A program made the position numbers and the translations under genes. The notes under the pieces are model-generated. The model was given only the letters and a program-made list of their open reading frames with translations, did no database searches and was not told the origin of the DNA. Below are positions 62,815-64,000 of a stretch of DNA of 64,000 bases, in pieces. Source of the DNA: JBGPQJ01 sp963709295. Its GTDB lineage: Bacteria > Chloroflexota > Anaerolineae > Anaerolineales > Villigracilaceae. The stretch lies in assembly GCA_963709295.1 (NCBI GenBank), contig CAVPVW010000008.1:1113399-1177398 (forward strand), read 5' to 3'. How positions within the stretch are numbered: position 1 is the stretch's first letter; each line of letters starts with the position of its first letter.

Positions 62815-62945
62815 CCTTGTAGATTGGTAAATTGGTAGATTGGTAAATTGGTAGACAGGTAACTTAGTGGATTGGTGAAGTGGCGACGCAACGCTCTGGA
62901 GAAAGGCGAGACCAATCTACCAATCTACTAATTACCCGTCTACCA
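62815..62945. repeat. TTGGTAGATTGGTAAA repeat with inverted partner, between ahcY and the kinase
   Basis: TAGATTGGTAAATTGG occurs twice in tandem near 62819-62850; ACCAATCTACCAATCTAC at 62911-62928 is the inverted partner. The stop codon and last residues (DLVDG) of the kinase lie in the right arm. Confidence 0.8.
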
Positions 62946-63892
62946 AATCTTCAAGCTCCGGCGCGTCCCCAAAATTCTCCCGATACCGCGCCGCGAACTC
63001 CGCCACCGTGTAGTGGTGGTTCATCGTGCCGACGTGCTCCAGGCAATAGGTCGCGGCCAGGGCGCCGATGCGGCCGGTCACCTCCCACGGATAGCCGCGC
63101 ACCAGGCCGGTGAGCAGGCCGCCGCGGAACGCATCGCCGACGCCGGTGGGATCGGCGATGGCCGTGGGCCGCGCCACGGGCACATCCACGCGGCGATCCG
63201 CGGACATCAGCGTGGCGCCATCCGCCCCGCGCGTCACCACCAGCAGCTCGACCTGCGCCAGGATGCCCGCTTCGTCCAGGCCGGTCTTCTGCTTCAGGAC
63301 TTCCAGCTCGTAGTCGTTGACGGTCATGGCGTAGGCGCCGGCCATCCCGGCCAGCACCTGCGCCCCATCGAAGCGCGCAAGCTGCTGGCTGGGGTCGAAG
63401 ATGAACTTGATGCCCAGCTCGCGGCACTCGGCGCAGTTGCGCAGCATCCCCTCGGGATCGTGCGGCGAGATGATGGTGTAGTCGATCTCGCTCAGGTCCA
63501 GGCCGCGATAGGTCAGATCGCGGCCGTGGCTCATCGCGCCCGCATGGAATCCGGCGATCTGGTTCTGCTCCAGGTCGGTGATGACGGTGAACGTCGCCGT
63601 GAACTCGCCGGGGTAGGCGACGACCAGCGACGTGTCGATCCCCTGCGCTTCGAGCCAGGCGCGGAAATCGCCGAAATCCTGGCCGACCGCGCCCATCAGC
63701 CGGGGCCGCTCGCCGAGCAGCGCCATGGTGTAGGCGATGTTCGGGCCGATGCCCGCCGCGGCTCATCTGCTTGTCTTCCACCAGGAAGCTGACGCTGATC
63801 TTGCCCTGCTCCGGGAGGATGTGCTCCAGGAACCGGCCGGGATATTTCATGATGTAGTCGGTTGCGATCGAACCGGTGACGATGACGGACAT
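62932..63892 (-). CDS. PfkB-family sugar kinase, probable adenosine kinase (frameshifted)
   Basis: From ATG 63892: VIVTGSIATDYIMKYPGRFLEHI, VSFLVEDKQMSRGG; near 63760 the frame changes and continues GIGPNIAYTMALLGERPRLMGAVGQDF. GLDLSEIDYTII, FDPSQQLARF and the PfkB C-terminal signature IADPTGVGDAFRGG, with catalytic Asp, are intact. One extra G in CGGCGGGCATC explains the break; about 319 residues. Beside metK and ahcY, adenosine kinase activity (clearing adenosine from SAH) is the natural inference, but a ribokinase-type role is possible. Confidence 0.8.
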
Positions 63893-63897
63893 GGGAC

Positions 63898-63935
63898 CTC
63901 GTGAAACGTGATGCGTGATGCGTGATGTATGTTTG
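63898..63935. repeat. GTGATGC tandem repeat upstream of the kinase
   Basis: CGTGAAACGTGATGCGTGATG and following GTGATG units at about 63900-63928. Same type as the repeats at 56995 and near 60155-60178. Confidence 0.55.
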
Positions 63936-64000
63936 CCTTGGAGGTATCTGCAGCGGATGCCAGCGTATAAACGGATGACTCTCGGAGGGGCGCAAGTCCA

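Noticed and set aside
61671..62822. Long plus-strand reading frame opposite ahcY
   Set aside because: Antisense shadow of a well-supported gene; there is no ribosome-binding site or recognisable domain.
62802..62915. Upstream ATG start for ahcY
   Set aside because: It would translate the TTGGTAGATTGG repeat as a 38-residue extension not expected in the family; the GTG at 62801 has a ribosome-binding site.

Overview
The first 54.36 kb read as one bacterial genome, most likely a member of the Chloroflexota (Anaerolineae-like). This rests on gene content (DUF951 protein, SIMPL lipoprotein, HerA/NurA operon, YhhN protein, MGDG-synthase-like glycosyltransferase, lipobox proteins) and on style; no rRNA or tRNA is present to confirm it. 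Near position 54,360 two genes are each cut short inside their coding sequence and butted against each other. From there to the end the sequence is richer in G+C, almost all genes lie on the minus strand, and a different set of short repeats appears. I read this as the join of two different genomes (assembly chimera) or a very recent recombination, so the two parts should be interpreted separately.

Layout of the left part. 1-4.3 kb: unlinked small genes (YcaQ-like DNA glycosylase fragment, PEBP lipoprotein, GNAT acetyltransferase, ferritin, a small-protein/nucleotidyltransferase pair, a methyltransferase, a GyrI-like protein, a DUF2019-like protein). 4.4-8.1 kb: a minus-strand HerA/NurA operon with a separate HAS-barrel-like protein and a two-helix membrane protein. 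8.3-22.4 kb: housekeeping genes (beta-hydroxyacid dehydrogenase, YitT protein, HAD hydrolase, Era, Ogt, TyrA-like dehydrogenase, phosphoribosyltransferase, glycolipid glycosyltransferase, MscS channel, tsaE-tsaB-rimI-udg), separated by hairpin terminators and a family of short palindromic repeats. 22.4-54.3 kb: a low-GC UDG-like orphan, then a surface-polysaccharide cluster of about 30 genes, all on the plus strand and many with overlapping starts and stops. It holds nucleotide-sugar enzymes (UDP-sugar dehydrogenase, epimerases, GMD, GDP-fucose synthase, PseB, RmlD-like reductase, NeuB, SpsF-type cytidylyltransferase, Gfo/Idh/MocA oxidoreductase), soluble GT2, GT4 and capsule-type transferases, at least four polytopic GT-C-like transferases, a Wzx-like flippase, a Wzm/Wzt exporter and a winged-helix regulator.

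Layout of the right part (54.36-64 kb). A polyprenyl synthetase fragment, then tatD, a phosphohexomutase, GDP-mannose dehydratase and a GDP-4-keto-6-deoxymannose reductase-like gene (together a GDP-deoxyhexose route from hexose phosphate), a broken Uma2 gene, then metK-ahcY-sugar kinase, which form a SAM / S-adenosylhomocysteine / adenosine salvage set. Nearly every gap here is filled with short tandem or inverted repeats that also encode the ends of neighbouring genes.

At least 18 genes carry frame breaks, nearly all explained by single inserted bases, often in short homopolymers. This looks like draft-quality consensus rather than mass gene death. For such genes I give the full span and say where the frame changes. 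The most interesting signals are a shared 17-bp operator-like dyad placed identically over two TATAAT boxes in the polysaccharide cluster, a run of DnaA-box-like 9-mers spaced exactly 21 bp inside a coding region, repeats that become the ends of proteins, and the genome junction itself.
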